From NCBI GenBank assembly GCA_937998875.1, contig CALLBO010000028.1, forward strand, positions 1-64,000: DNA of 64,000 nt, written 5' to 3'. The translations under genes were made by a program, and so were the position numbers. The notes below the pieces were generated by a model. That model had not been told where the DNA came from. It was given only the letters and a program-made list of their open reading frames with translations, and did not search any database. Source of the DNA: an uncultured Granulosicoccaceae bacterium. GTDB lineage: Bacteria > Pseudomonadota > Gammaproteobacteria > Granulosicoccales > Granulosicoccaceae. Below, in pieces: positions 32,853-42,633 of the stretch. The stretch's first letter is position 1. Every line of letters begins with the position of its first letter.

Positions 32853-33852
32853 TACCAGGCCTGTTTAACCAGATATCCAGCCGGTCTATGGCTGGCACTG
32901 TGCAGTTAGCCAGTAAAATCGCGAAAGCTATACTGTCCGGGTAAGCACCGTAAACGCGAATTAAATAAACCAGCAATCCGGTCATCGCACCGAATATGAT
33001 ACGACCTCTCACGCTCGCTGCAGCCGATACCGGGTCGGTGGCGATAAAGAATGCACCTAGCATCGTAGCACCACCAAACAGATTAACGGATAGCGATAGT
33101 GGTGAATCGCTGAGCAACTTGTGCAGCGCCATTGCGAGCAACAAGGTACCCAAAAAGCTCACCGGTATGTGCCAGTTGATCACGCGCTTCTTAAACATCC
33201 ACAGGCCACCCACCAGGTAGGCGAGATTTAACCACTCGCTGTTAGCTACTGCAAAAAGGCCCTTCGTTTGGGATTCTATTTCAGCCAGCGCGCTGTCTTG
33301 TAGCACGAGTGTTCTGTGTTGATCCAGCGCGGTAGCGCCGGTAAGCACATCCCAGTTCGGTAACACGGTGAGTCCACCTCGAAATACAGCGCCGATTGCC
33401 TCATTGAATGACACCGAACCGCCAACAGGTTGCTGTAACCACAAACTGAGATCAGCAGGGAAACTGATCAATACTATGGCGTAGCCAACCATGGCCGGGT
33501 TAAATATATTGTTGCCGATGCCTCCGAAGGCATGTTTGGCTAGCAGTATCGAAAAGCCGGTAGCGAGCACTGGTATCCACCAGGGAATCAGTGGTGGCAG
33601 ACAAAGCGCGATAAGAATTGCAGTGACAACCGCAGAGAAGTCAGAGAGTGCTGTGGTGATAGTTCGACTGCGGAGCTTTTGCGCCACGGCTTCAAATATA
33701 AGCGCACTGATCACAGAAAGGACGATATTGATGATCGCACCCCAGCCGTTTAAGTAGGTGAACACGAGTGTTCCGGGTAACAGCGCTAACAGCACCAGCT
33801 TCATGGTTTGTGAAACTGATAAGGGGCTTTGGATGCTGGTAAATTGATTCAC
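32842..33852 (-). CDS. rnfD: Rnf/Rsx electron transport complex subunit D
   Basis: 336 residues, about nine membrane helices. The covalent FMN site is in DVLTGATALDQHRT. The KHAFGGIGNNIFNPAMVGYA block and ATDPVSAAASVRGRIIFGAM near the end are RnfD signatures. It starts at GTG 33852, overlapping the rnfC TGA by 4 bases. RnfD is the large membrane flavoprotein that contributes to ion translocation. Confidence 0.95.
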   Translation of the reverse strand: MNQFTSIQSPLSVSQTMKLVLLALLPGTLVFTYLNGWGAIINIVLSVISALIFEAVAQKLRSRTITTALSDFSAVVTAILIALCLPPLIPWWIPVLATGFSILLAKHAFGGIGNNIFNPAMVGYAIVLISFPADLSLWLQQPVGGSVSFNEAIGAVFRGGLTVLPNWDVLTGATALDQHRTLVLQDSALAEIESQTKGLFAVANSEWLNLAYLVGGLWMFKKRVINWHIPVSFLGTLLLAMALHKLLSDSPLSLSVNLFGGATMLGAFFIATDPVSAAASVRGRIIFGAMTGLLVYLIRVYGAYPDSIAFAILLANCTVPAIDRLDIWLNRPGNGQ

Positions 33853-35288
33853 AGCGTTGAGTCCCGATCTGATTTTTTATCGGTTTCAACAGCTCTCTTG
33901 TTCTTCTTACGTTGCAACGCTTTTGCGATCAGGGCCTTTTTAGCCTCGTTGTCAGCATTTGTTGTTTTGAGAATTTCGGTTTTTGAGTCCAGCTGCTTGC
34001 GCTGCCTGACGGTTTTTTCACTTTGCCTGGCTAGATGTTTTTCGTATCGGTACTTTGCAAGCGCGGCTTTGTGTTGCTCTGTTTCTTCCTTTTCTATTGT
34101 TCGTTTGGCGCTATTGAACAGGCCTGCCAAGGGAATGTGGCTTGGGCACACTGCATCACAGCAGCCGCATTCAATGCATTGATCCAGTTTGAGTTCCTGC
34201 AGTTTTGCTGTGTCCGGTGTGGTGGCATGCCAGTAGAGATGCTGTGGTAGCAGACTCTCTGGGCAAACTTCTTCACAGGCTCCGCATCTGATGCATGGTG
34301 TTGCAGCTGGGTGATTGTCTGTGTGTAGCAGAATGCTATTGGTACGTTTGTCGACACAATGATCCTGAGTGACAACCCGGCCCATCATTCGCCCACCACA
34401 GACTACTGAAGTTGATCTTTCCAATGGTGTCAGCAATTCTTTAACAGGGGTGCCAATGCGCACTTCAAGGTTTCTTACTCGAGCATTCTCAACTATCGTG
34501 ACAATGCGTGAGATTAGAGGCCTGGATTTACTGACCGCCTGGTACATTGCGTAACAAGTGGCGACGTTAAAACATATTGTATCGTTTTCTTTAAGAGCGC
34601 CGGTTTTACCGGTGCAGAGTCGCAGCAAGGTTTTCTCGGCACCGCTCGGGTAGATGGCAGGTACACAGATCAGCTTCATATGATCGGGTAGATGCGCCTT
34701 CATTTGCTCAAGCGCTTTTGACTTATTGTCTTCAATGCCGATGATGCATTTTTTAGCGCCGGAAGCTACAATGGCTATTTCAATGCCTTGAATAACTTTT
34801 GCAGATCGCTCCTGCATCAGTGCTTCATCGCAATAGATCGCAGGGTCACATTCGGCTGCATTGATAAGCAGTGTTGTCGGCTCAAGAGAATTGAGTTTTT
34901 TATCTACTGGAAATGCAGCACCACCCAGACCGACGAGTCCCATGGATCGGAATAACTGTTGATAGTCGTTCTTATTGTGAAGTGACTGAACTTTGCAAAG
35001 ATAAGGCGTATCCAGCTGGTCTGATTGAATTGACACTGTGTTTTGGGTGATGCTGATTACTCTGCCGGAAACAGATGCATGGTTTGCAACAATTTGATCA
35101 TTGCACGTTGTGACCGGCTGACCTGTGAGCACAGTATCGCCGACAGAGACGGAAATTTCTGATTTTGCGTCAACGGGAATATGAGCGATTGCTGGAAGGG
35201 GCGCGACCTCAATCTCACCAAAAGGAAGCGGGTCAATATACAACCCTCCACGTACTGAATGCTGTTGATGCGCCTGAGTATCAGGCAT
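33849..35288 (-). CDS. rnfC: Rnf/Rsx electron transport complex subunit C
   Basis: About 479 residues from ATG 35288 (TGATG junction with rnfB; a GTG at 35291 is also in frame). It has GLVGLGGAAFPVDKK (NADH/FMN region, ~117-131), NAAECDPAIYCDE, and two 4Fe-4S motifs: CIRCGACEEVCPESLLP (~352) and CIECGCCDAVCPSHIPL (~391). The C-terminal tail is basic and Ala/Lys-rich but much shorter than the long repeat tail of E. coli RsxC (about 740 residues). RnfC is the NADH-oxidising peripheral subunit. Confidence 0.95.
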   Translation of the reverse strand: MPDTQAHQQHSVRGGLYIDPLPFGEIEVAPLPAIAHIPVDAKSEISVSVGDTVLTGQPVTTCNDQIVANHASVSGRVISITQNTVSIQSDQLDTPYLCKVQSLHNKNDYQQLFRSMGLVGLGGAAFPVDKKLNSLEPTTLLINAAECDPAIYCDEALMQERSAKVIQGIEIAIVASGAKKCIIGIEDNKSKALEQMKAHLPDHMKLICVPAIYPSGAEKTLLRLCTGKTGALKENDTICFNVATCYAMYQAVSKSRPLISRIVTIVENARVRNLEVRIGTPVKELLTPLERSTSVVCGGRMMGRVVTQDHCVDKRTNSILLHTDNHPAATPCIRCGACEEVCPESLLPQHLYWHATTPDTAKLQELKLDQCIECGCCDAVCPSHIPLAGLFNSAKRTIEKEETEQHKAALAKYRYEKHLARQSEKTVRQRKQLDSKTEILKTTNADNEAKKALIAKALQRKKNKRAVETDKKSDRDSTL

Positions 35289-35776
35289 CACAGAGGTACC
35301 AGATCAATGCAGTCCACCGGGCAGGGTGGAATGCATAATTCGCAACCGGTGCAGTGATCTTCAATGACGGTGTGCATCAGCTTGGCAGCACCCACAATCG
35401 CATCAACCGGACAGGCTTTAATGCACAGAGTGCAGCCAATACACTCATGTTCTCTTATCACTGCAACTTCGGGAGGAGACTCAACACCGAACTCGGGGTT
35501 TAATGGAATAATCTTTCTATTTAGAAGCCCGGCCAGTGCAGTAACTGTAGCCTCACCCCCCGGTGGACATTGATTAATGTCGGCAGCATTGTCTGCAATT
35601 GCTGCAGCATAAGGTCTGCACCCAGGGTAACCACATTGTGCGCATTGCGTTTGTGGTAACAACAGATTGATCTTGTCTACCAGAGACTCTTCGTCTGATT
35701 GTAGTCTGCCGGCGGCAGCGCCAAGCGCTGCACCAAGTAACAGAGCCAGGAGAGTGATGACAAATACACCGGTCAT
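35288..35776 (-). CDS. rnfB: Rnf/Rsx electron transport complex subunit B
   Basis: 162 residues from ATG 35776. An N-terminal membrane anchor ([20 protein letters not shown]) is followed by the [20 protein letters not shown] cluster (4Fe-4S) and two ferredoxin motifs, [19 protein letters not shown] and [16 protein letters not shown]. It lies between rnfA and rnfC with one-base TGATG overlaps at both ends. RnfB passes electrons between the flavin subunits and ferredoxin. Confidence 0.95.
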   Translation of the reverse strand: MTGVFVITLLALLLGAALGAAAGRLQSDEESLVDKINLLLPQTQCAQCGYPGCRPYAAAIADNAADINQCPPGGEATVTALAGLLNRKIIPLNPEFGVESPPEVAVIREHECIGCTLCIKACPVDAIVGAAKLMHTVIEDHCTGCELCIPPCPVDCIDLVPL

Positions 35777-36351
35777 CAATTCATACCGCTGAAACCCATA
35801 AAGGCGAGTGACATAAAGCCTGCACTGATCAGTGCGATGGCGCTGCCCTTAAAAGGTCGGGGAACATCTGCTGCATCTATACGTTCCCGCATTGCAGAGA
35901 ATAGAATCAGTACCAGCGTGAACCCCAGTGAAGCACCGAAGCCATAGAAGGCTGCGCTGATAAAAGACGTATTGGTTCTGATGCTCAACAATGCCACACC
36001 GAGCACCGCGCAGTTGGTGGTGATAAGCGGAAGAAAGATACCCAGCACGCTATGTAACAACGGGCTGGTTTTTCTGATAAAAAGCTCTGTGAGTTGAACC
36101 AGCCCCGCAATAATCACTATGAACGAAATGAGTCTTAAATACTCAAGGTCCAGTGGTTCCAGTACCCAGAGGTTGAATGAATAACTGCAAACCGACGCAA
36201 GCGTTAAAACAAATGTGGTGGCCAGCCCCATGCAAAGTGCGGTATCAAGTTTGCGTGATACGCCCATAAACGGACACAGGCCGAGGAAGTTCACCAGTAC
36301 AAAATTATTCACCAGAATAGTACCGGCTAGTATCAGCAGAATTTCCTGCAC
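35776..36351 (-). CDS. rnfA: Rnf/Rsx electron transport complex subunit A
   Basis: 191 residues, six membrane helices. [20 protein letters not shown] and [20 protein letters not shown] are RnfA signatures; the NCA motif supplies cluster ligands paired with those of RnfE. It begins with GTG 36351, three bases after the metG stop, so translation is likely coupled to metG. Confidence 0.95.
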   Translation of the reverse strand: MQEILLILAGTILVNNFVLVNFLGLCPFMGVSRKLDTALCMGLATTFVLTLASVCSYSFNLWVLEPLDLEYLRLISFIVIIAGLVQLTELFIRKTSPLLHSVLGIFLPLITTNCAVLGVALLSIRTNTSFISAAFYGFGASLGFTLVLILFSAMRERIDAADVPRPFKGSAIALISAGFMSLAFMGFSGMN

Positions 36352-36354
36352 GGT

Positions 36355-38400
36355 TTACTTAACCCGCATCCCGGCTTGCGCACCATCATCCGGTGACAGT
36401 ATAAAAAGATCTGAACCACCCGGGCCCGCGGCGAGTACCATGCCTTCAGACAGTCCAAAGCGCATCTTGCGCGGTGCCAGGTTCGCTACCATCACGGTTT
36501 GTCTGCCAACAAGCGTTGAGGGATCATAGGCTGACTTGATGCCTGCAAATACATTGCGCTGTTCACCACCCAGATCAAGCGTTAGCTGCAATAGTTTATC
36601 TGCACCTTCAACATGATCTGCCGCGACAATAGTGGCAACCCGCAGATCAACTTTTGCAAAGTCATCGAAGCTTATTTCGTTGCTTATCGGATCATCTGCC
36701 AATGGTCCGGCCAGCTGAGCTGTGGTTGCTGCGGCTTTAGATGCTTTAAGGTCTTCTCTTGAAGCTTCAACAATTGCATCAATAGATTTTGATTCGAGTC
36801 GTGTGATCATAGGCTTGAACTTATTAATTTTATGGCCAAGCAGTGGTGAATCAAGATCACACCACATAAATTCATCGTGATTCAGGAATGCCTCTGTCTG
36901 CTTTGCGATATCCGGTACCACCGGTTTGAGATAGATCACCAGGTTTTTGAATAGATTAAGACCGAGTGTGCAGATCTCCTGTACTTCCTGTTGCTGATCT
37001 TCCTTTTTGATTAACGTCCACGGTTCTTTGTCTGCAATGAATTGATTGGCCTTATCTGCCTGTTCAATAATTTCGCGAATCGCACGGCTGTATTCACGGT
37101 TCTCGAATGCTTCGGCGATCGAAGGTGCTGCATCTTTTGATTCCTGAAACAGCGTGTTGTCTGGAAGCCGGGATGCAAGCGTTGCATCGAAGTTCTTATA
37201 GATAAAGCCTGCACAGCGACTGGCGATGTTTACAATCTTACCTACCAGATCTGAATTTACCCTTGCAACAAAGTCTTGAAGATTAAGGTCAAGGTTTTCT
37301 ACCTTGTGATTCAGCTTGGCTGCATAGTAGTAGCGTAGATAGTCTGGCTGCAGATGGTCAAGGTAAGTACGTGCTTTGATAAAAGTGCCGCGTGATTTAG
37401 ACATCTTGGCACCGTCTACCATCAGAAAGCCATGGCAATGCACAGCGGTTGGCTTTCTGAATCCTGCGCCCTCAAGCATTGCAGGCCAGCATAGTGTGTG
37501 AAAGCGCGCGATATCAATGCCAATGAAATGCACCAGTTCCGCGGTTGAGTCTTTGCCCCAGTACTTATCTAATGCGTCTTTGTCTCCTTTAAGCAGATGA
37601 AGATGACTTGCCATGTAGCCGATCGGTGCATCCATCCAGACGTAAAAATACTTGCCCGGCGCATTGGGTATCTCAAAGCCCCAGTACGGTTCGTTGCGGG
37701 AGATATCCCAGTCTTTTAAACCGCCTTCAAACCACTCCTGAATTTTATTGCGCATCTCCGGCTGTATGTGATCACCGCTGGTCCACTGGCGAAGCATTGC
37801 GCCGAAGTTATCTATTTTAAAAAAGTACTGTTCCGAATCTTTGGTGACCGGGGTTGCACCGGAAACCACAGACTTCGGGTTCAACAATTCAGTAGCGTCG
37901 TAAGTGGTGCCGCAACTCTCACAGGCATCCCCGTATTGATCTTCGGTTTTACACTTCGGGCAGGTACCTGTGACAAACCGGTCTGGGAGGAACATAGAAG
38001 CTTCCGGATCAAACAACTGTTCGATCGTTCTGACGACAATATGGCCTCCCTCAAAAAGTCGCTGGTAAATTGTCTCGACGCAGTCCTTGTTTTCATCTGA
38101 ATGTGTCGTATGGAAGTTGTCAAAGCTGAGTTGAAAATCGATAAAATCCTGTTCGTGCTCTTGTTTCATTGCAGCGATCAGGGCTTCCGGGGTGGTGTTG
38201 TTGTTACGGGCACTCATCATGATCGGCGTGCCGTGCGCGTCATCGGCCCAGACCCAGGTGACATTGTGGCCGCGCAGTCTTTGAAAGCGGGTCCAGATGT
38301 CTGTTTGAATGTACTCGACCATATGGCCGATATGAATCGAGCCGTTGGCGTAGGGCAGGGCACTGGTGACCAGGATGTCGCGTTTATCGGGTGCTGTCAT
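36355..38400 (-). CDS. metG: Methionyl-tRNA synthetase
   Basis: 681 residues, the long dimeric form. It has [20 protein letters not shown] (HIGH class I motif), zinc knuckle cysteines in [20 protein letters not shown], and [12 protein letters not shown] (KMSKS). A C-terminal tRNA-binding OB-fold starts near [20 protein letters not shown] and ends in [14 protein letters not shown]. It charges initiator and elongator tRNA-Met. It is the first gene of the minus-strand operon leading into rnfABCDGE and is divergent from apbC across 175 bp. Confidence 0.97.
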   Translation of the reverse strand: MTAPDKRDILVTSALPYANGSIHIGHMVEYIQTDIWTRFQRLRGHNVTWVWADDAHGTPIMMSARNNNTTPEALIAAMKQEHEQDFIDFQLSFDNFHTTHSDENKDCVETIYQRLFEGGHIVVRTIEQLFDPEASMFLPDRFVTGTCPKCKTEDQYGDACESCGTTYDATELLNPKSVVSGATPVTKDSEQYFFKIDNFGAMLRQWTSGDHIQPEMRNKIQEWFEGGLKDWDISRNEPYWGFEIPNAPGKYFYVWMDAPIGYMASHLHLLKGDKDALDKYWGKDSTAELVHFIGIDIARFHTLCWPAMLEGAGFRKPTAVHCHGFLMVDGAKMSKSRGTFIKARTYLDHLQPDYLRYYYAAKLNHKVENLDLNLQDFVARVNSDLVGKIVNIASRCAGFIYKNFDATLASRLPDNTLFQESKDAAPSIAEAFENREYSRAIREIIEQADKANQFIADKEPWTLIKKEDQQQEVQEICTLGLNLFKNLVIYLKPVVPDIAKQTEAFLNHDEFMWCDLDSPLLGHKINKFKPMITRLESKSIDAIVEASREDLKASKAAATTAQLAGPLADDPISNEISFDDFAKVDLRVATIVAADHVEGADKLLQLTLDLGGEQRNVFAGIKSAYDPSTLVGRQTVMVANLAPRKMRFGLSEGMVLAAGPGGSDLFILSPDDGAQAGMRVK

Positions 38401-38575
38401 TTGCGTGGCCGTGAGGCAAAGGTCGGGGATGTCTCTTAAGTATAAGCGCTTTGCGTGTTTGGTTCAGTGGGTGTGATCGATTCTCACCTGTGATCGATTC
38501 TTTGGAGGATACTTCGGCACGGCGACCGGTACGGTGTATTATTGCTGCATCGATACTTTTGAATGAGAGGCCGAT

Positions 38576-39667
38576 GTGGCTAGCGTAGATAAGACGGCGG
38601 TTGAGAAGGTGCTTTCGGCACATACCGATAAGTACACCGGGCGTACCCTCGGTGCAGACAAGGTCGTGCGCGATGTGTTGATCGAAGGCGGTGAGGTATC
38701 GGTGAAGCTACAGATGGGTTACCCGTGTCAGGGTTATCTGCCGGAGCTGGTCGATGAGCTGACTGATCTTGCCAAATCTGTTGATGGCGTGACCGACATG
38801 TACGTTGAGGCCAGCATCAAAATCACCCCGCATTCCGTGCAGCATGGTGTGAAGCGTCTTGAAAATGTGAAGAACATTATTGCCGTGGCCTCCGGTAAGG
38901 GTGGGGTGGGTAAATCGACTACTTCAGTGAATCTGGCGCTGGCATTGTCGGCCGAAGGTGCAAAGGTCGGACTGCTTGATGCGGATATTTATGGCCCGAG
39001 TCAGCCGCGTATGATGGGTCTGAGCGGAAAGCCGGAGTCGACCGATGGCAAGTCCATAGAGCCGATGTGTAACTATGGTATCGAGACGATGTCGATTGGT
39101 TATTTGATTGATGAAGAATCACCGATGATCTGGCGTGGTCCGATGGTGACTCAGGCGCTGGAGCAGTTACTCAACGATACGAACTGGGATGATCTTGATT
39201 ATCTTGTGATTGATTTGCCACCAGGCACCGGAGACACGCAGCTTACTTTGTCTCAAAAAGTGCCGGTCAGTGGGGCGATTATTGTCACCACACCACAGGA
39301 CATTGCGTTACTTGATGCCCGCAAAGGCCTGAAGATGTTTGAGAAAGTTGAAGTGCCGATTTTAGGCATCGTTGAAAACATGAGCACGCATATCTGTAGC
39401 CAGTGTGGTCACGAAGAGCACATCTTCGGCCAGGGTGGAGGTGAGGCGATGGCAAAAGACTATGACATCAAGCTCCTCGGTTCGGTCCCGCTCGATATTT
39501 CCATTCGCGTGCAGGTCGACGGTGGCAAGCCATCTGTGGTCAGTGATCCGGAAGGTGCTATTGCTGAAAGCTATAGAGATATCGCTCGCAAAGCGGCCGC
39601 TTCTCTGGCCGGTCGTGCCAAGGATTACAGCGCCAAATTTCCGAATATTGTTATCCAGTCAACCTGA
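38576..39667 (+). CDS. apbC: ApbC/Mrp family Fe-S carrier ATPase
   Basis: 363 residues, starting at GTG 38576 after an AGAGG site. An N-terminal MIP18/DUF59 domain (~1-95, with GYPCQGYLPELVDEL) precedes the Mrp domain: the deviant Walker A GKGGVGKSTTSVNLALAL (~107), LDADIYGPSQPRMMG, and LVIDLPPGTGDTQLTLSQK. The CSQC motif (HICSQCGHEEHIFG) binds the cluster at the dimer interface. It delivers Fe-S clusters to apoproteins. It is divergent from metG, as in many gammaproteobacteria, and heads the apbC-dcd unit. Confidence 0.95.
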   Translation: MASVDKTAVEKVLSAHTDKYTGRTLGADKVVRDVLIEGGEVSVKLQMGYPCQGYLPELVDELTDLAKSVDGVTDMYVEASIKITPHSVQHGVKRLENVKNIIAVASGKGGVGKSTTSVNLALALSAEGAKVGLLDADIYGPSQPRMMGLSGKPESTDGKSIEPMCNYGIETMSIGYLIDEESPMIWRGPMVTQALEQLLNDTNWDDLDYLVIDLPPGTGDTQLTLSQKVPVSGAIIVTTPQDIALLDARKGLKMFEKVEVPILGIVENMSTHICSQCGHEEHIFGQGGGEAMAKDYDIKLLGSVPLDISIRVQVDGGKPSVVSDPEGAIAESYRDIARKAAASLAGRAKDYSAKFPNIVIQST

Positions 39668-39679
39668 GCGCAGAGACAC

Positions 39680-40246
39680 ATGGCTATAAAGTCTGATCGC
39701 TGGATTCGTGAGATGTCTCAGCAGCACGGTATGATCGAACCGTTCGAATCAGGGCAGGTGCGTGATTCGGATGCCGGACGGATTATCTCTTATGGTACGT
39801 CAAGCTATGGCTACGACGTTCGGTGCTCTGATGAATTCAAAATATTCACTAATATCAATCATGCGGTGGTTGATCCAAAGAACTTCGATACCGACAGCTT
39901 CGTCGATGTGCAAAGTGATGTTTGTATTATTCCGCCGAACTCTTTCGCGCTGGCACGAACAATTGAATACTTCCGGATTCCGCGCAGCGTGCTGACAGTG
40001 TGTCTTGGCAAATCGACTTATGCGCGCTGTGGCATCATTGTGAATGTGACACCACTCGAGCCGGAGTGGGAAGGTCATGTCACGCTGGAGTTTTCCAACA
40101 CCACACCGCTGCCGGCAAAAATTTATGCCAATGAAGGCGTCGCGCAGATGCTTTTCTTTGAATCAGACGACGTATGCGAGACAAGCTATGCTGATCGCGC
40201 CGGAAAGTATCAGGGGCAGCGGGGCGTTACCCTGCCAAAAGCGTGA
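39680..40246 (+). CDS. dcd: dCTP deaminase
   Basis: 188 residues, the family's usual length. [37 protein letters not shown] with the catalytic Glu of EPEWEG, and the C-terminal [11 protein letters not shown] loop that binds the triphosphate are all present. It deaminates dCTP to dUTP for thymidylate synthesis. It follows apbC by 12 bases and is probably cotranscribed. Confidence 0.96.
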   Translation: MAIKSDRWIREMSQQHGMIEPFESGQVRDSDAGRIISYGTSSYGYDVRCSDEFKIFTNINHAVVDPKNFDTDSFVDVQSDVCIIPPNSFALARTIEYFRIPRSVLTVCLGKSTYARCGIIVNVTPLEPEWEGHVTLEFSNTTPLPAKIYANEGVAQMLFFESDDVCETSYADRAGKYQGQRGVTLPKA

Positions 40247-40367
40247 GGTTTGCTGGCAGTGATATAAGAGTTTGCCAGAGATGTTTAAAAGTTGCGCTTC
40301 AGGTCGATTGAAGCTGCCCGAATAATATGGAAGAATCAAATCAAAAGAGAATGTTCCAGATCCGGCA

Positions 40368-40865
40368 ATGATCGACACCGACGGCTTCAGACCCAATGTA
40401 GGAATTGTCCTCAGCAATAGCCAGGGGATGGTTTTCTGGGCGCGTCGAGCCGGCAAAGATTCCTGGCAGTTTCCTCAGGGTGGAATCAAACGGGAGGAGA
40501 CGCCGGAGCAGGCCATGTACCGGGAGCTCGATGAAGAGACCGGTCTGGGTCAGGATGACGTCAAAATCATGGGCTGCACGCGCAACTGGTTGCGCTACCG
40601 CCTGCCGTCAAGATACATCCGCAAACATCAAAGCCCGCTGTGCATCGGCCAGAAGCAAATCTGGTACATGTTGCGCCTGGTAGGTGATGAGTCAAACGTG
40701 CAGCTGGATAAAAGTGATCACCCGGAGTTTGATCGCTGGCGCTGGGTTGACTACTGGCTGCCAATGCAGAAGGTTATCTTCTTTAAGCGTGATGTCTATC
40801 GCGGGGCGCTGGAAGAATTAGAGCCTTATCTGAACGCTGACGTGGCATCTGATAAATCAGTGTAG
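40368..40865 (+). CDS. rppH: RNA pyrophosphohydrolase RppH
   Basis: 165 residues. [40 protein letters not shown] and the Nudix box [20 protein letters not shown] followed by TGL are canonical for RppH/Nud[21 protein letters not shown] near the C terminus is also typical. It removes pyrophosphate from 5' triphosphorylated RNA and so starts mRNA decay. It follows dcd by about 120 bp. Confidence 0.95.
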   Translation: MIDTDGFRPNVGIVLSNSQGMVFWARRAGKDSWQFPQGGIKREETPEQAMYRELDEETGLGQDDVKIMGCTRNWLRYRLPSRYIRKHQSPLCIGQKQIWYMLRLVGDESNVQLDKSDHPEFDRWRWVDYWLPMQKVIFFKRDVYRGALEELEPYLNADVASDKSV

Positions 40866-41019
40866 CGGTTGCTAATTTACCGCTGATTTCAGTTAAATTT
40901 TCCAGTGCCTTGCTCCGGCACCGAACGCCCTATTAAAACCTACATCATCATTCCCTCCAAAATTAGTCTCTGCGAGCGCGTCTGTGTCATCGGTGCGAGT
41001 TGACTGGCACTCGGTTGAT

Positions 41020-41038
41020 AATGATACATTGTATCATT
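41020..41038. promoter_or_regulatory. Zur-box-like palindrome upstream of the zinc locus
   Basis: AATGATACA-T-TGTATCATT, a perfect 9-bp inverted repeat with one central base, 113 bp before the DUF2796 gene. It matches the general form of gammaproteobacterial Zur sites (AATGTTATANTATAACATT), keeping the outer AATG/CATT arms. The downstream gene is a zinc-binding-type protein, which supports zinc control. Confidence 0.6.
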
Positions 41039-41150
41039 TCATTCAAACCGGTAAAGTAGGCGTACTGGCCAATCCAGCGGGCGTCGCGGAATGTTATGCC
41101 TGTGCCATACTCCTTTTATTAATTCACGTATTCTTTTGAGGGACTTTAAA

Positions 41151-41864
41151 ATGAAACTTTATGGGTCGAATACCAACCGGAATGTTGGTCTTTTGTCTGC
41201 AGTTACACGTTCGCTAATATTGGCTGGTACATGTGTCTGTTGTGCACAGACTGTGGCGTTGGCGAATACAGAAAGAGATCTCGACAGTCACGAGCACGGG
41301 GCTGCGAATATCAATGTTGTTATTGATGGTGCGACGGTTTTCGTAGAGCTCGAAAGCCCGTGGAATAACCTTGTTGGTTTTGAGCACAGTCCTACAACAG
41401 AAAGCCAGCACAGTGCTGTTGATGGTGCAATGGATACACTGGCTGATCCGAATAACATTCTTTCGTTTAATAGTAGTGCTGGTTGTCAGGTAGGTACGGC
41501 ATCGGTAGAGAGCTCGCTGGATTTAGGCGCGGAGCATGATCATGAAGAAGACCATGATCATGAAGAAAAAGAGCATGGCGAGCATGAACATGACGAGCAT
41601 GCAAAAGACGAAGAGCATGAGCACAAAGATGAAGAACACGCTGACCATGACGACCATGGTGATGAAGAAACTCACTCGGAAGTTTTGGCGATGTATTCAT
41701 TTGACTGTGAAAATCCAGACGAACTCGAGTCTGTTGAAATCAGGTTGTTCGATCTGTTCGACGGTTTTAGTGAAATTGACTACCAGGCTGCGGGTCCCTC
41801 CGGTCAGGCTGGTGATGAACTAATTCCATCGAATACAACTCTGGATCTCTCCGGGGTTCGCTAG
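41151..41864 (+). CDS. Histidine-rich DUF2796/ZrgA-type periplasmic zinc protein
   Basis: 237 residues from ATG 41151, with GAGGGA 8 bases upstream; an open frame to 41091 is not protein-like. A signal peptide (~1-39) ends near VALA-NT. HEHGAANINVVIDGATVFVE and LESPWNNLVGFEH are DUF2796 signatures. Residues ~130-177 are extremely rich in His, Glu and Asp and would bind several zinc ions. ZrgA in Vibrio is a zinc-regulated protein encoded with an ABC transporter and a DUF3299 protein, exactly the order here. It is likely a periplasmic zinc-capture component. Confidence 0.82.
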   Translation: MKLYGSNTNRNVGLLSAVTRSLILAGTCVCCAQTVALANTERDLDSHEHGAANINVVIDGATVFVELESPWNNLVGFEHSPTTESQHSAVDGAMDTLADPNNILSFNSSAGCQVGTASVESSLDLGAEHDHEEDHDHEEKEHGEHEHDEHAKDEEHEHKDEEHADHDDHGDEETHSEVLAMYSFDCENPDELESVEIRLFDLFDGFSEIDYQAAGPSGQAGDELIPSNTTLDLSGVR

Positions 41865-41892
41865 TGTTTTTTATGATGCGGTGTGCTGAGTT

Positions 41893-42633
41893 GTGAGCAA
41901 TGCAGACCACATGGTGAGTTTGAGTGATGTCCGGTTCAGCTGGGCATCACAATCAACTCAAGAGCCAGCACAGCCTACCCTCGATATTGAGAGTTTTAAT
42001 CTGAGGCGTGGCGAAAGGTTGTTTTTATATGGTCCCTCCGGATCAGGTAAAAGCACTTTATTGAGTGTAATTGCGGCAATATTGAAGCCTCAGTCCGGGA
42101 CTATTCGGGTTAATAACACCGATATACAACAGTTAAGTGGCGTGGCTTCTGATCAGTTTCGCGCTGATAACATCGGTCTGGTATTTCAACAGTTCAACCT
42201 GCTGCCATTTATGAGCGTGGTAGATAACGTCACGCTGCCTTGCAGATTCTCCAGCGTAAAACGAAATGCAGTAGTGTCTTCTGGTGGATCATTGCGATCA
42301 GAGGCGATCAGATTACTCGAAGCGATGCGGCTGCCGGATTCGCTGTTCAACTCGCGCAAGACCATGCAGCTCAGTGTTGGTCAACAACAAAGAGTTGCTG
42401 TTGCAAGAGCATTAATGGGGCAGCCGCCCTTACTCATAGCCGATGAACCGACATCATCACTCGACACACAAGCCAGAGTGGCTTTTCTGGACCTTCTGTT
42501 TGCTGAGCTTGATCGATCACAGTCAAGTTTGTTGTTTGTCAGTCATGATGAGTCTCTGAAGCATTTGTTTGATCGTTCTCTGTCACTTGCAGAGATCAAT
42601 CATGCTTCGTTAAGCGTTGAAACGGCGTACTAA
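41893..42633 (+). CDS. ABC transporter ATP-binding protein of the zinc-type locus
   Basis: 246 residues, GTG start. Walker A GPSGSGKST (~50), Q-loop VFQQFNLLPFMSVVDNVTLP, signature LSVGQQQRVAVARALM and Walker B LLIADEPTSSLD are all present. The sequence is of the LolD/MacB type, which energises MacB/FtsX-like permeases rather than solute importers. The stop codon overlaps the permease start by one base. It probably works with that permease, as in Vibrio zrg loci. Confidence 0.9.
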   Translation: MSNADHMVSLSDVRFSWASQSTQEPAQPTLDIESFNLRRGERLFLYGPSGSGKSTLLSVIAAILKPQSGTIRVNNTDIQQLSGVASDQFRADNIGLVFQQFNLLPFMSVVDNVTLPCRFSSVKRNAVVSSGGSLRSEAIRLLEAMRLPDSLFNSRKTMQLSVGQQQRVAVARALMGQPPLLIADEPTSSLDTQARVAFLDLLFAELDRSQSSLLFVSHDESLKHLFDRSLSLAEINHASLSVETAY

